Part shown: positions 54,368 through 63,777 of the stretch, one piece after another | Position numbering within the stretch: the first letter of the stretch is position 1 | How the letters are laid out: each line of letters begins with the position of its first letter | Assembly (NCBI RefSeq): GCF_002368295.1 | Contig: NZ_AP018248.1 | Span: 3,844,767 to 3,908,766, forward strand | Reading direction: 5' to 3' | DNA length: 64,000 nt | Source: Tolypothrix tenuis PCC 7101 | GTDB taxonomy: Bacteria > Cyanobacteriota > Cyanobacteriia > Cyanobacteriales > Nostocaceae | Translations under genes and position numbers: made by a program | Notes under the pieces: model-generated | The model's input: only the letters and a program-made list of their open reading frames with translations | Databases searched by the model: none | What the model was told of the DNA's origin: nothing

Positions 54368-54538
54368 TTAGCTAACGCCGCAAGCAACCAAAACTAATGC
54401 GGTGACTAATAAAGTAGCGACTCCAGCCTGGAAACTATAACTACGTTGTTCCTCATTTGAGGGATAGTCTGCGTAGTAGATTTGGGGTTCGTTTGCATAG
54501 TTGTTGAGAATGCCGTCTTCGTTAATGGTGGTGTACAT
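54368..54538 (-). CDS. Ssl1498-type light-harvesting-like small membrane protein
   Basis: A 56-residue ORF: MYTTINEDGILNNYANEPQI, then YYADYPSNEEQRSYSFQAG and a single membrane helix VATLLVTALVLVACGVS. The N-terminal half with its conserved EDGILNN/YYADYPS and one C-terminal helix matches the short Ssl1498 family described as light-harvesting-like in cyanobacteria (recognised from memory). It lies upstream of the 65-residue protein and may be an operon with it. Likely a thylakoid membrane protein. Confidence 0.72.
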   Translation of the reverse strand: MYTTINEDGILNNYANEPQIYYADYPSNEEQRSYSFQAGVATLLVTALVLVACGVS

Positions 54539-54653
54539 AGTTTTTTGCGCTCGTTAACTTATGTAAATTAATGTAACGAAATTGTTACGAATTGACAAGA
54601 AGGCTTGACACAGAAAAACTTATACCTCCGATAAAAGATATTTATAAAAGTGA

Positions 54654-54686
54654 ACAAAAAAAATCCCTAGCTGAAAGCTAAGGATT
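54654..54686 (-). terminator. Rho-independent terminator of the DUF4347 gene
   Basis: AATCC.TAGCT (54662-54672) pairs with AGCTA.GGATT (54676-54686) around a 3-nt loop with one mismatch. On the reverse strand it is followed by a run of seven T. It lies about 95 bp past the stop. Confidence 0.8.
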
Positions 54687-54779
54687 GACAAGCAACTATG
54701 TCCAATGTGCGTTGGTAGCAGCGAAGGTTAGGACAGGGGTTAAAAACCTTTACCCTTTACCCCTTACCCTGCCTTCCTT

Positions 54780-57700
54780 TTAAGCAAAGCGCCAGCGACC
54801 AACTGTACCATTATCTAAATCAACAAAGTATAAATTACCGTCTGGGCCTGTGTTAATTTGCACCACGATTTGAGCATTCATAGCAAAGGTTTCCACTGAT
54901 GTGACATTGCCAAGGGAATCGAAGCTGATATTGCGGACAATACCTTGACCCAAATCATTGAAGAACAAGTCTCCCCAATATTGTTCGGGAAATGCAGTGC
55001 CACTGTAAACATCACCCATGACGATCGCATTAATTCCGGTAATGCTATGGTTAAGGGCATAAATGGATGGTGTTGTAGTTTGTCCACTCGCATAAAAGGC
55101 TTGGGATTGGGGTAAATCTTTGTAGCCACTAGTCTGGAGGCTAATACCACTACCACCTTCATAGTAGGGCCAACCATAGTTTGCTCCCGGGCCACCTGCA
55201 TTGATTTCTTCCCACTGTGTCCAACCTACGTCACCGATATAAATCTGTCCAGATTCAGGAGAGATGGTAAACCGGAAGGCGTTCCGCAATCCATATTGGT
55301 AAACCTTAGAACGGTTACTGTTAGGATCTCCGTTGTAGAAGGGATTGTCTGCTAAACCCTCACCAGTAATCGGGTCAATCCGCAAAATTTTACCAGATAA
55401 GTTATCAATATCTTGGACACGATATGTCCGCCAGTCAACTTGGTTGTAGGAAGTTCCATCGCCATTGCTGATATAGAGTGCGCCATCTGGGCCAAATCTC
55501 ACAGTCCCAACGGTGTGGGTTGTGCTGTCAGCAGCCAGGAAATCTTGGATATTTTGTCCATTTGGCAAAATACCAGCTGGGGCTGCGTTAAAGTCTACGG
55601 TGCTGTTAACAAATGCATTGAAATTGTTCCAAGTACTATTTTTACCCAACAAGACAACTTCACTACCAGGTATAGCGGTGGTGTAGTTGGTACTAGGATC
55701 AGCCGTGACTCGAATGAGGCGGGCGGCGCGATTACCTTCTTGGTCTGGCCCTGCTAAACCACCGTTTTGGTAAACTTCTGGAGGATCGTAAGTAAAGGCC
55801 AAGTAAACATAAGGATTGTGAATAAAATCGGGATGAACAGCAATATCTAACAAGCCGCGATCGCTGACATTATTAACTTGGCGAGATATATCGATAAAGG
55901 GAGTTGCCAGTAAAGCACCATTTTTGAAGACTTTGACAACTCCACTCTTTTCCGCCACAAACATGAGTTGTCCATCAGGCAATTGTCCAGCAGGTGTCCA
56001 GTCTATTGCTGTTGGTTGTGCTAACCCAGCGATTAAAGTGTCTGTATATAGTTGACGCGAATCTGGTAGCGGTTGTGCTTGGTATAGTTGCTGGATTTCT
56101 GCTGCCCCTAACGCCGTATTATAAATTCGGACATCGTCAATTTGTCCTTGGAAGTAGTTATCAACTCTGCCTATATTGAGTTGTTGCGTTGTCGTTGGTT
56201 TACGTCCAGCAAAGTCATTTGTAGAGTACACTTCCTGGCCATTCACATAAGCCTTGTATGTGGTACCGTCAAATGTAGTTACCACATGGTTCCAGGCATT
56301 GAGTCTCAACACATTTCCTGTGGTAAAGGAGTTCCAGTTATTACCATCTCCAAACCCAGCATGAATTTGTATTTGGTTATAAACCCAAATCCCTGGATAA
56401 CGTTGGTTATTGCCAGTACCGGGTGGCTGATATCCTAGAACGCCATAATAGCCATTATTTGTAAGGTTAGAATAAATCCATACTGATTCTGTAAATGTGC
56501 CATTACTTAAATTTAGAGTGGGGTTGCTTGCTATATCTACGTAGTCATTAATGCCGTCAAAGTTTAAACTGTTGGGATCGTTAAAGTTCAACAGTGGTAC
56601 TTTTGTAGTTGGGCCAGTGGGTGGGGCAATGTTGACGTGGCTACCGTTGTTATTAAAACCGGAGGAATCTACGACAGTAGCACCAATAGTACTTTCATCC
56701 AATTTCCAATAGCCTACTAATCCTGAGATATTCTCGTTGTCTACTATCGTAATTTGAGCAGTACGAGGTGCTAATAAACTTGCGCCACCAGTGATGTTAT
56801 CAATTGCCAAACCAAAAGTTTCATTTGGTTCTGTCAAATTATCATCCAAGATAGGAATGACAATAGATTTGCGGGTTTCACCAGGAGCAAATATTAGTGT
56901 CCCTGTTTGTCTGATATAGTCTGCGCCGGGAGTAGCGGAACCATCAACTGTTTGATAGTCAACGGTGACAGTGCCTTCGCTTCCTTGTTGTCTGAGGACG
57001 GTGACAGTAGCAGTGCCATTACCTTCATTGACGGTGATCGTACTACTTTCCAATCCAATGACACCAAGTCCGGGGGTAGGAGTCGGAGGGGGAGGTGTGG
57101 GTGTAGTTTGCTGGGCCAGGGTGCTAATTTCCGCGGCACTGAGGGCGCGGTTATAAATTCGCACATCGTCAATTTGCCCTTGGAAGTAATTATCAACGCG
57201 TCCAATATTTAGTTGTTGAGTCGCAGTTGGTTTGCGTCCAGCAAACTGAGTAGTAGTATAAACTTCTTGGCCATTGACATAGGCTTTATAGGTAGTGCCG
57301 TCAAAGGATGTGACTAGATGATTCCAAGCATTGAGCTTGAGTACATCACCTGTGGTAAAAGAGTTCCAATTGCTGCCATCGCCAAAACCAGCATGGATTT
57401 TTCTTTGGTCGTAAACCCAAATACCAGGATAGCGGTCAGAATTTGAGTTACCTGGCTGATAACCAATCACGCCATGATAGCCATTATCTGTAATTTGCGA
57501 ATATATCCATACAGATTGGGTGAATTTACCAGCACTTAAATTGAGGCTAGGATTGCTCGCTATATTTACATAATCATTTACGCCATCAAAGCTTAAACTG
57601 CCGGGGTCTGTAAAGCTGAGGCTAGGAACATTTGTTGATGGGCCGCTAGGTGAGGCGATATTGACATGGTTACCGTTATTCTGAAAACCAGAGGAATCAA

Positions 57701-59336
57701 TGACGCTGGCACCAATAGTAGTTTCATCTAACTTCCAATAACCCACCAAACCGGGATTATTTTCGTTATCTATAATTGTGATTTCCGTGGTTTGGGGTGC
57801 TGATAACGTTGCACCACCAGTGATATTGTCAATGACAAAGTTAAAAGTTTCATTTGCTTCTGGCAGTGTGTCATCCAGAATTGGAATTGTGACAGACTTG
57901 CTAGTTTCACCAGCAGCAAAGGTCAGTGTGCCTGATTTACTGGTATAGTCTGTACCAGCAGTAGCATTCCCATCAACTGTATGGTAGTTAACGGTGACAG
58001 TGCCATCACTTCCCTGTTGCCTCAGTACAGTAAGAGTAGCAGTGCCATCAGCTTCATTGACTGCGATCGCATTATTTTGCAGAGTAATTACACCAGGCTT
58101 GGGAGTTGGGGATGTAGATGTTCCCATCTGTGCGAGGGTGCTAACCTCTGCAGAACTCAGGGCACGATTATAAATTCGCACATCGTCAATCTGCCCTTGG
58201 AAGTAATTATCAACACGTCCAATATTTAGTTGTTGAGTCGCTGCTGGTTTACGTCCAGCAAACTGAGTAGTAGTATAAACTTCTTGCCCATTGACATAGG
58301 CTTTATAGGTTATGCCATCAAAGGATGTGACTACATTATTCCAAGCATTAAGCTTGAGTACATCACCTGTGATAAAAGAGTTCCAGTTACTACCATCGCC
58401 AAAACCAGCATGGATTTTTCTTTGGTCGTAAACCCAAATACCAGGATAGCGTTGACTATTTCCGGTTGTTGGTTGATAACCAATCACGCCATGATAGCCA
58501 TTGTCTGTAATTTGCGAATATATCCATACAGATTGGGTAAATATGCCACCATTCAAATTGAGGCTAGGGCTACTTGATACACTAACGTAGTCATCCACAC
58601 CATCAAATCGTAAAGCACCGTTAACCTGGCCTGTAGACCACTGGGGATTAGGATTATTTACCAGAGTGCCATTGTTATTTTGAATAGTATCAGTTGCAGT
58701 TAAACCGCTATTTTCATTAAATTGCCAACGCGCAACTAAACCATCATCAATAGCAAGGTTAGCACCATCATAATTAGCAATAGCAGCTTTGTTTAATACA
58801 TCAAGACTTTCAAGGCTACCAGTTGCTACTTCTAAATTCCAATCTCCTCCGAGTTTAGAATTACCTGTGAGGCTATTGGAAGCAGCAATATCCGCGCCAG
58901 TTAATTGACTCAACTGTTGGATAAATAACTCTCCTTCTGCACCTGCGCCCACATTACAGCCGTAGAATAATACATCAGTATCGGCAGTAAAAGCATTACT
59001 CCAACTTTTGAGCGCATCGCTATATAAGCTGAGGTTTTGGGAATTCAAATTTATATTGCCAATTAATACATCTCCTACATTTCCGTGGGAGACAATATGT
59101 ACACTGACAACGTTTTGATAATGCGCGAGTACATCTGCAATTTGTGCTACACCATCACGGGTAGGGTCGAGTGTAAACAACTGTGCATTACTAAAGCTTT
59201 GAGTCAGGCTAGAATTGTTAGCCAGCGCAGCATCAATAAAAACTAAATTTTGGCTGTTAGATAACCCAGCATTATTTAAAGAAGTGTATGTTCCCTGAAC
59301 CAAAGAATTTGACTCTATATTTGGAGAATTTAACAT
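54780..59336 (-). CDS. DUF4347-LamG-Calx-beta-sugar dehydrogenase multidomain surface protein
   Basis: About 1518 residues from the ATG at 59336; the frame is open to 59480, but that stretch holds a perfect 14-bp hairpin and repeat sequence. Order (numbered from 59480): DUF4347 (about 60-240: VVSVHIVSHGN, DVLFYGCNVGAG, GADIAAS), LamG 1 (247-450), Calx-beta 1 (460-573), LamG 2 (575-787), Calx-beta 2 (805-917), LamG 3 (920-1132), and a glucose/sorbosone dehydrogenase-type beta-propeller (1140-1566; TAIDWTPAGQ, GLLDIAVHPDF, VRFGPDGALYISNGDG, YGLRNAFRFTI, WEEINAGGPGANYGWP). The three LamG units are near-identical at DNA level, showing recent duplication. DUF4347 often heads very large cyanobacterial surface proteins. 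Likely adhesive, with Ca2+-binding repeats and a possible quinoprotein sugar-oxidation head. Confidence 0.88.
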   Translation of the reverse strand: MLNSPNIESNSLVQGTYTSLNNAGLSNSQNLVFIDAALANNSSLTQSFSNAQLFTLDPTRDGVAQIADVLAHYQNVVSVHIVSHGNVGDVLIGNINLNSQNLSLYSDALKSWSNAFTADTDVLFYGCNVGAGAEGELFIQQLSQLTGADIAASNSLTGNSKLGGDWNLEVATGSLESLDVLNKAAIANYDGANLAIDDGLVARWQFNENSGLTATDTIQNNNGTLVNNPNPQWSTGQVNGALRFDGVDDYVSVSSSPSLNLNGGIFTQSVWIYSQITDNGYHGVIGYQPTTGNSQRYPGIWVYDQRKIHAGFGDGSNWNSFITGDVLKLNAWNNVVTSFDGITYKAYVNGQEVYTTTQFAGRKPAATQQLNIGRVDNYFQGQIDDVRIYNRALSSAEVSTLAQMGTSTSPTPKPGVITLQNNAIAVNEADGTATLTVLRQQGSDGTVTVNYHTVDGNATAGTDYTSKSGTLTFAAGETSKSVTIPILDDTLPEANETFNFVIDNITGGATLSAPQTTEITIIDNENNPGLVGYWKLDETTIGASVIDSSGFQNNGNHVNIASPSGPSTNVPSLSFTDPGSLSFDGVNDYVNIASNPSLNLSAGKFTQSVWIYSQITDNGYHGVIGYQPGNSNSDRYPGIWVYDQRKIHAGFGDGSNWNSFTTGDVLKLNAWNHLVTSFDGTTYKAYVNGQEVYTTTQFAGRKPTATQQLNIGRVDNYFQGQIDDVRIYNRALSAAEISTLAQQTTPTPPPPTPTPGLGVIGLESSTITVNEGNGTATVTVLRQQGSEGTVTVDYQTVDGSATPGADYIRQTGTLIFAPGETRKSIVIPILDDNLTEPNETFGLAIDNITGGASLLAPRTAQITIVDNENISGLVGYWKLDESTIGATVVDSSGFNNNGSHVNIAPPTGPTTKVPLLNFNDPNSLNFDGINDYVDIASNPTLNLSNGTFTESVWIYSNLTNNGYYGVLGYQPPGTGNNQRYPGIWVYNQIQIHAGFGDGNNWNSFTTGNVLRLNAWNHVVTTFDGTTYKAYVNGQEVYSTNDFAGRKPTTTQQLNIGRVDNYFQGQIDDVRIYNTALGAAEIQQLYQAQPLPDSRQLYTDTLIAGLAQPTAIDWTPAGQLPDGQLMFVAEKSGVVKVFKNGALLATPFIDISRQVNNVSDRGLLDIAVHPDFIHNPYVYLAFTYDPPEVYQNGGLAGPDQEGNRAARLIRVTADPSTNYTTAIPGSEVVLLGKNSTWNNFNAFVNSTVDFNAAPAGILPNGQNIQDFLAADSTTHTVGTVRFGPDGALYISNGDGTSYNQVDWRTYRVQDIDNLSGKILRIDPITGEGLADNPFYNGDPNSNRSKVYQYGLRNAFRFTISPESGQIYIGDVGWTQWEEINAGGPGANYGWPYYEGGSGISLQTSGYKDLPQSQAFYASGQTTTPSIYALNHSITGINAIVMGDVYSGTAFPEQYWGDLFFNDLGQGIVRNISFDSLGNVTSVETFAMNAQIVVQINTGPDGNLYFVDLDNGTVGRWRFA

Positions 59337-59360
59337 TTTATTTTTAGTAGATCTAACCTC

Positions 59361-59397
59361 AATGAGTCCAAAAACATAATTAATTTTTGGACTCATT
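59361..59397. promoter_or_regulatory. Perfect 14-bp hairpin in the 5' region of the DUF4347 gene
   Basis: AATGAGTCCAAAAA (59361-59374) and TTTTTGGACTCATT (59384-59397) are perfect complements with a 9-nt loop, 25 bp upstream of the preferred ATG. In the mRNA this would be a stable 5'-UTR stem. Confidence 0.6.
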
Positions 59398-60308
59398 GCT
59401 GTTGGGGAAGGGGAAATGGGAAAAATTTTGGATTTATTGCTGTGTTTTAAAAAAATAAAGAAGGCAAAAGAATAATGCACTCATGAAAGTTGTTCATGGT
59501 GCAATAGTATTTGAAATCAAACTTTTTAAGACATCAAAGCATTACTAAATGATAAAAATATATTAGTGGTTCATGTGCAATTCAATATCGCAGAACATGA
59601 ATATATGTCATGGCTGTGCAACCAGATAATGATTTGTTAATTTGGCAAAAATAGTTTTGTAGATATACGCAGCAACAGCGATATTTAACTCATGAATTAG
59701 AGAATTGTGCTTTCAGTCCTTCTACTGATTAAGTAATTATCATTGGAACCTATGTTTATCTTTGATGTCAATTTCTGTGATGGCTTTTATTGAAACATTC
59801 ACATTTATCCTACTTTTTTGCTATAAAAATTAAATTCTTTTGAAGACAAGCTCAAATTCACCATAAAAAATACGTATTCATGTTCAGCTTGTCTGACGAA
59901 TATTTGTCTAAATAAAAAGATTATTAAAAGATTATTTAAAATTTAATTATTGGTGGCTATAAGATTAGTTGTATGCCAAATAAAGCTTTTACAAACATAA
60001 ATTTATTTAAAAGCAAGATATGAAGATAAACTTTATGTTTGTGAGGCTATTTATACTTTTTGTAAATGATGCTTGCTATAAAGTAAGTAAGAGCAAAACT
60101 ATTAGCGATCGCTTTCTGATTACTGGGTAGCTAATTGGTATTGAAGTTAAATGAGACAGGTAGGTAGGATACCCAACGACCGCAAAATTTAAGATACAGA
60201 ATCTCAAGGTAACAAGAAGAAAAATCCTAAGTTGGATGTGGAATATCGCACTATCTTTTAGACTAAGGGCAGCAAACTTGTTCAAACTGCCTTAGGAAGG
60301 TGGACTTT
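59398..60308. other. Divergent intergenic region
   Basis: About 900 bp between the DUF4347 and mgtE starts. Contains inverted repeats GACAAGCT (59845-59852) / AGCTTGTC (59886-59893) and TTCATGT / ACATGAA (about 59570-59600). Otherwise A/T-rich with no gene. Confidence 0.4.
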
Positions 60309-61709
60309 GTGACAGAGAATCATCATTTAACCTCTAACCTTCAGGATATGTCGCGTCGGGAATTGCGAGATTTAGTGCGAACTCAGTTACAAATGCTGTT
60401 GGAAGAGGGAGATTTACGAGGGGCTAAAGCAATTTTGGTACCTGTACAGCCTGCGGATATTGCTGAGGCTATAGAAGGTTTACCAGAAGCAATGCACGCT
60501 TTAGCGTTTCGTTTGCTTTCTAAGGATGAGGCGATCGCAGTTTATGAATATCTCGACTACAGTATTCAAGAACAGCTACTGGAGGAATTGAAAAGTCAGG
60601 ATGTGCGGGACATTGTCGATAGAATGTCACCAGACGATCGCGCTAGGTTATTTGATGAACTCCCTGCAAAAGTTGTCAATCGTTTGCTAGAACAACTAAG
60701 TCCGGCGGAACGCACAGCCACAGCACAACTCTTGGGTTATGAAGCTGATACTGCTGGACGGATCATGACTCCAGAATTAATCTCTCTGAAAGAGAATTTT
60801 ACGGTATCCCAAGCTATTGAGCGAATTCGCCGCCTCGCTAAGGCTAGCGAGATGATTTATTACCTTTACGTCACCGATGCTGCTAGACATTTGACGGGGA
60901 TTGTTTCACTGCGGGAATTGGTAACATCCCAACCGGATCAAGCGATTGGCGAAATTATGACTCGTGATGTGGTATTTGTCCACACCGATACAGATCAAGA
61001 AGAAGTCGCAAAGTTGATTCAACGATATGACTTTTTGGCGGTACCTGTGGTTGATCGAGAACAGCGCCTTGTCGGGATTATCACCGTTGATGATGTGATT
61101 GATATTTTGCAACAAGAAACCACTGAAGATATTTATGCCTTGGGTGGTGGTGTGCAGTCAGGGGGTGATAATTACTTTCAGATGAATTTAATGGAAGTGG
61201 CACGCAAACGAGTTGTCTGGTTATTTGTCTTATTAATTACTAATACTGTGACGGGGACAATTATTAAATCCCAAGAAGATATTTTGGCTAAAGTCGTTAC
61301 CCTGACAGCGTTTATACCCTTATTGACTGGTACTGGCGGGAATGTAGGGGCGCAATCTTCTACGGTAGTTATTCGAGGGATGAACACCGAAGAAATCCGG
61401 ATGTTAGGGCCATTGCAGGTAATTGCACGAGAAGCGATCGCGGGTGCATTATTAGGTGCCATGTTAGGTACAGTCGCCACCGTCTGGGCTTACTTTCTCC
61501 AAGGAAAATTAGAAGTTGCGATCGCAGTAGGAACTAGTTTGGTAGCTATTTCTGTTTTGGCTTCTATTTCTGGTTCCGCACTACCGTTTTTATTTCGCTT
61601 ACTCCGCCTCGATCCTGCTTTAATGTCTGCACCATTTATCACCACAGCAGTGGATGTTTTAGGTGTTTTAATCTATTTCAACTTAGCGCGGGTAATTTTA
61701 AATTTATAA
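60309..61709 (+). CDS. mgtE: Magnesium transporter MgtE
   Basis: 466 residues from the GTG at 60309, chosen because AGGAAGG (60293-60299) is nine bases upstream; an in-frame GTG at 60300 abuts that site. The N domain (about 15-135) is superhelical (LPEAMHALAFRLL, MSPDDRARLFDELPA), then two CBS domains (about 138-265; TAGRIMTPELISL, IGEIMTRDVVFV, DDVIDIL), then five membrane helices (about 283-465) with the conserved GTGGNVGAQSST pore motif. It is a Mg2+-gated Mg2+ channel: high internal Mg2+ closes it through the N-CBS domains. No Mg2+ riboswitch was recognised upstream. Monocistronic. Confidence 0.94.
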   Translation: MTENHHLTSNLQDMSRRELRDLVRTQLQMLLEEGDLRGAKAILVPVQPADIAEAIEGLPEAMHALAFRLLSKDEAIAVYEYLDYSIQEQLLEELKSQDVRDIVDRMSPDDRARLFDELPAKVVNRLLEQLSPAERTATAQLLGYEADTAGRIMTPELISLKENFTVSQAIERIRRLAKASEMIYYLYVTDAARHLTGIVSLRELVTSQPDQAIGEIMTRDVVFVHTDTDQEEVAKLIQRYDFLAVPVVDREQRLVGIITVDDVIDILQQETTEDIYALGGGVQSGGDNYFQMNLMEVARKRVVWLFVLLITNTVTGTIIKSQEDILAKVVTLTAFIPLLTGTGGNVGAQSSTVVIRGMNTEEIRMLGPLQVIAREAIAGALLGAMLGTVATVWAYFLQGKLEVAIAVGTSLVAISVLASISGSALPFLFRLLRLDPALMSAPFITTAVDVLGVLIYFNLARVILNL

Positions 61710-61843
61710 AATTTGAGTAATTATAGTAAATTAATTTTCGTCGCACTGTACTAAAGAAATATACCTGATTTCCTCTATTAGATATATGTATTATGTAAGT
61801 TCGTAAGTTAGCTTGAAACCAGTAGATTTTAAAGGTGATAAAA

Positions 61844-62011
61844 ATGTTGAGAATATTAATATCAATTCTGATGTTTGTATTCTTATTCTTGTTCGTAACT
61901 TCTCCCTTTGCTGCCTTTGCTGGTTTAATGCTGATCTTGTTCATCGCAGGTGCTATCGTGTTATTAGGAAATATTTTCCAAGCGCTTCTGGGTACTGATG
62001 GGAATAGTTAG
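61844..62011 (+). CDS. Small hydrophobic membrane protein, 55 residues
   Basis: A short ORF: MLRILISILMFVFLFLFVTS, then PFAAFAGLMLILFIAGAIVLLGNIFQALLGTDGNS. AAGGTGA lies five bases before the ATG, and the protein is two hydrophobic helices with a short polar C terminus. The overlapping 61-codon frame starting at 61813 has no ribosome site and is unlikely. It is 134 bp downstream of mgtE and may share its transcript. Function unknown. Confidence 0.65.
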   Translation: MLRILISILMFVFLFLFVTSPFAAFAGLMLILFIAGAIVLLGNIFQALLGTDGNS

Positions 62012-62104
62012 TAGAGAATTATTTCTTTTTGAGGCAGGAGACAGGATAGAAAATAAGATTTTTTATTTTTACAGCATATTTCAGGTAAATAAGGTATATG
62101 GGTC

Positions 62105-62289
62105 AATACGCTTGGGTTAAGCTCATTAGCAATTGATTTTTCAGTTATTCAAGAAGCCAGAAGAATTGGGGGATTCTCCCCCAAACCCCCGATTGGGTGA
62201 CGGTTGCGTCCCCTAAACCCCCTCCAAAATTATTATTCGGTTTTTTGTTGAGTAACTAGTTTTTTAGTTTTGTTAGTAATTAATTTTCT
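62105..62289 (+). repeat. MITE-like element, family 1, copy D
   Basis: 185 bp, forward orientation, very similar to copy A, including the GGGGGATTCTCCCCC hairpin. The right end is slightly shorter than in the other three copies. Confidence 0.8.
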
Positions 62290-62682
62290 ATGGGTAGGAG
62301 CAAAGCAGTGCCTTATCCTGACAATTATCTGTACTTTAATTCTCTAGTTGTGTATCTTATTGAGTTGCAAAATGCTGTATATAAAAATCAGAAATTTGAG
62401 TGGATAAAGAACAGAGAAATAAAAATTTGGATAAAAAATAAATTCTCACAAAGATTGCGAAAAATATGTAGGCGCACAAAAATTTTGTGCCATCACGAAT
62501 TATTTAATGTCTCGCGAACATAATTTAAATTGGCAAAAAATCCAAAATCTAAAATTGTTTGACAGATTCCTACCCTGCGGAAAGGCTGATAAAAATTTCT
62601 AAGCTTTCAATTATGATAATTACCCATTACCCATTACCCATTACCCATTACCCATTACCCATTACCCATTACCCATTACCCT
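62286..62682. other. Intergenic region with 7-bp repeats
   Basis: A 77-codon ORF at 62290-62523 has a basic, low-complexity composition and no ribosome site; not called. The right end (62618-62680) is about nine copies of ATTACCC. Confidence 0.5.
62618..62680. repeat. 7-bp short tandem repeat (ATTACCC)n
   Basis: About nine consecutive ATTACCC/CATTACC units lie at the 3' end of the tetR gene, among the longest such runs in the window. Confidence 0.9.
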
Positions 62683-63291
62683 TTAATCTCTCATTAATCC
62701 ATCTAACAAAACAGCAATCATTTCATTAACAATAAATTCCTTTGGTGCAGCATTAGCAAATGTAGTGGCAAAAGGCAGACTTTCGATTACAGACAGAAAG
62801 AATCCTGCTAGTAATTGGGGACGTACATTGCGAATTTCACCCCGTTGTTGTGCTTGAGCAAATATTTGACAAATTGGGTCAAAAATGCATTCAGATGAGC
62901 AAGCAGATAACCTGGCAGTATTTTCTGCATCTAACAAAGGCATATCTGTATGTACCATGCTCAAAAAATGGATGGGAGGCTGAGAGATAAACCACGCACC
63001 AACTGCAGATAATTGCGATCGCAAATTATCCTCATTTTCACTGATGGTTTGCTGTAAACCCAAGCGATGGCGTTCAAACATTCGCTCGGTGACGGCTACA
63101 AAAAGTTGCTCTTTGCTGGGAAAATGATAGTACAAAGAAGCCTGACGGATACCGACTGCCTGAGCAATATCCCTCATTGTGACTGTATTGTAGCCTCGGG
63201 TGTGAAATAGGTGTTCTGCTTCATCAAGAATGCGTTCTCTTCCACTAGATGAGACTTGTTTTGGAGAGTTGCGATCGTCTGGCACTCCCAA
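62683..63291 (-). CDS. TetR/AcrR-family transcriptional regulator
   Basis: Up to 202 residues; the frame starts at a TTG (63291), and a GTG two codons in (63285) is a good alternative after TAGGTAGG. The HTH (about 18-64) reads RERILDEAEHLFHTRGYNTVTMRDIAQAVGIRQASLYYHFPSKEQL. The C-terminal ligand domain (about 80-200) is not specific. An 18-bp imperfect palindrome lies directly upstream and may be its operator. It is divergent from a Tat-exported FAD oxidoreductase gene, the likely target. Confidence 0.87.
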   Translation of the reverse strand: MGVPDDRNSPKQVSSSGRERILDEAEHLFHTRGYNTVTMRDIAQAVGIRQASLYYHFPSKEQLFVAVTERMFERHRLGLQQTISENEDNLRSQLSAVGAWFISQPPIHFLSMVHTDMPLLDAENTARLSACSSECIFDPICQIFAQAQQRGEIRNVRPQLLAGFFLSVIESLPFATTFANAAPKEFIVNEMIAVLLDGLMRD

Positions 63292-63293
63292 AC

Positions 63294-63311
63294 CTACCTA
63301 ACGTTTAGTAG
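63294..63311. promoter_or_regulatory. Imperfect palindrome next to the tetR start
   Basis: CTACCTAACGTTTAGTAG matches an inverted repeat in 6 of 8 arm positions and touches the tetR start region. A candidate autoregulatory operator. Confidence 0.4.
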
Positions 63312-63777
63312 TCAACTTTTAAATATTATATTACACTGTCATCTAAAGGATGAAGTGTGAAGTATGAAAGCTGAAGTCAAGAGTTTTCTCAAGCATCAAT
63401 GCATTAAATATGATTTTGGCATTTATTTTGTAAAATAATCAGCTGATTTTTGCATCCAAATTTCTAGATTGATCGTCTGTAGTAAAAATAGCCTGAACTA
63501 GCAAATGTGAGGGTAAATTATTGACAAAAACAACCTTAAGCCATGTATAGCAATCCTAAATGCAATATTTAGCTTTTGCATCAAGGTTTTTGCAAGTCAA
63601 CACCCAAAACGAATATTTTTACACCTGCAATAGGATGGCTATAGTTTGTCCTTTCCTCACGAAATTAAGCTGCTGAGGATTAACACTGAAATGGGAAAAA
63701 TACTCCATAAAAAAGGCTAGCTAATAGCCATGATTTCATGCCAGTAATTTATCATCAAGAGTTAATTCTGTAACCAA
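63312..63777. other. Divergent intergenic region
   Basis: About 470 bp between tetR and the FAD oxidoreductase gene, holding both promoters; no further palindrome or repeat was recognised. Confidence 0.35.

Noticed and set aside
62290..62523. 77-codon ORF after MITE copy D
   Set aside because: Begins at the edge of the repeat, Lys/Ile/Asn-rich A/T-driven composition, no ribosome site.
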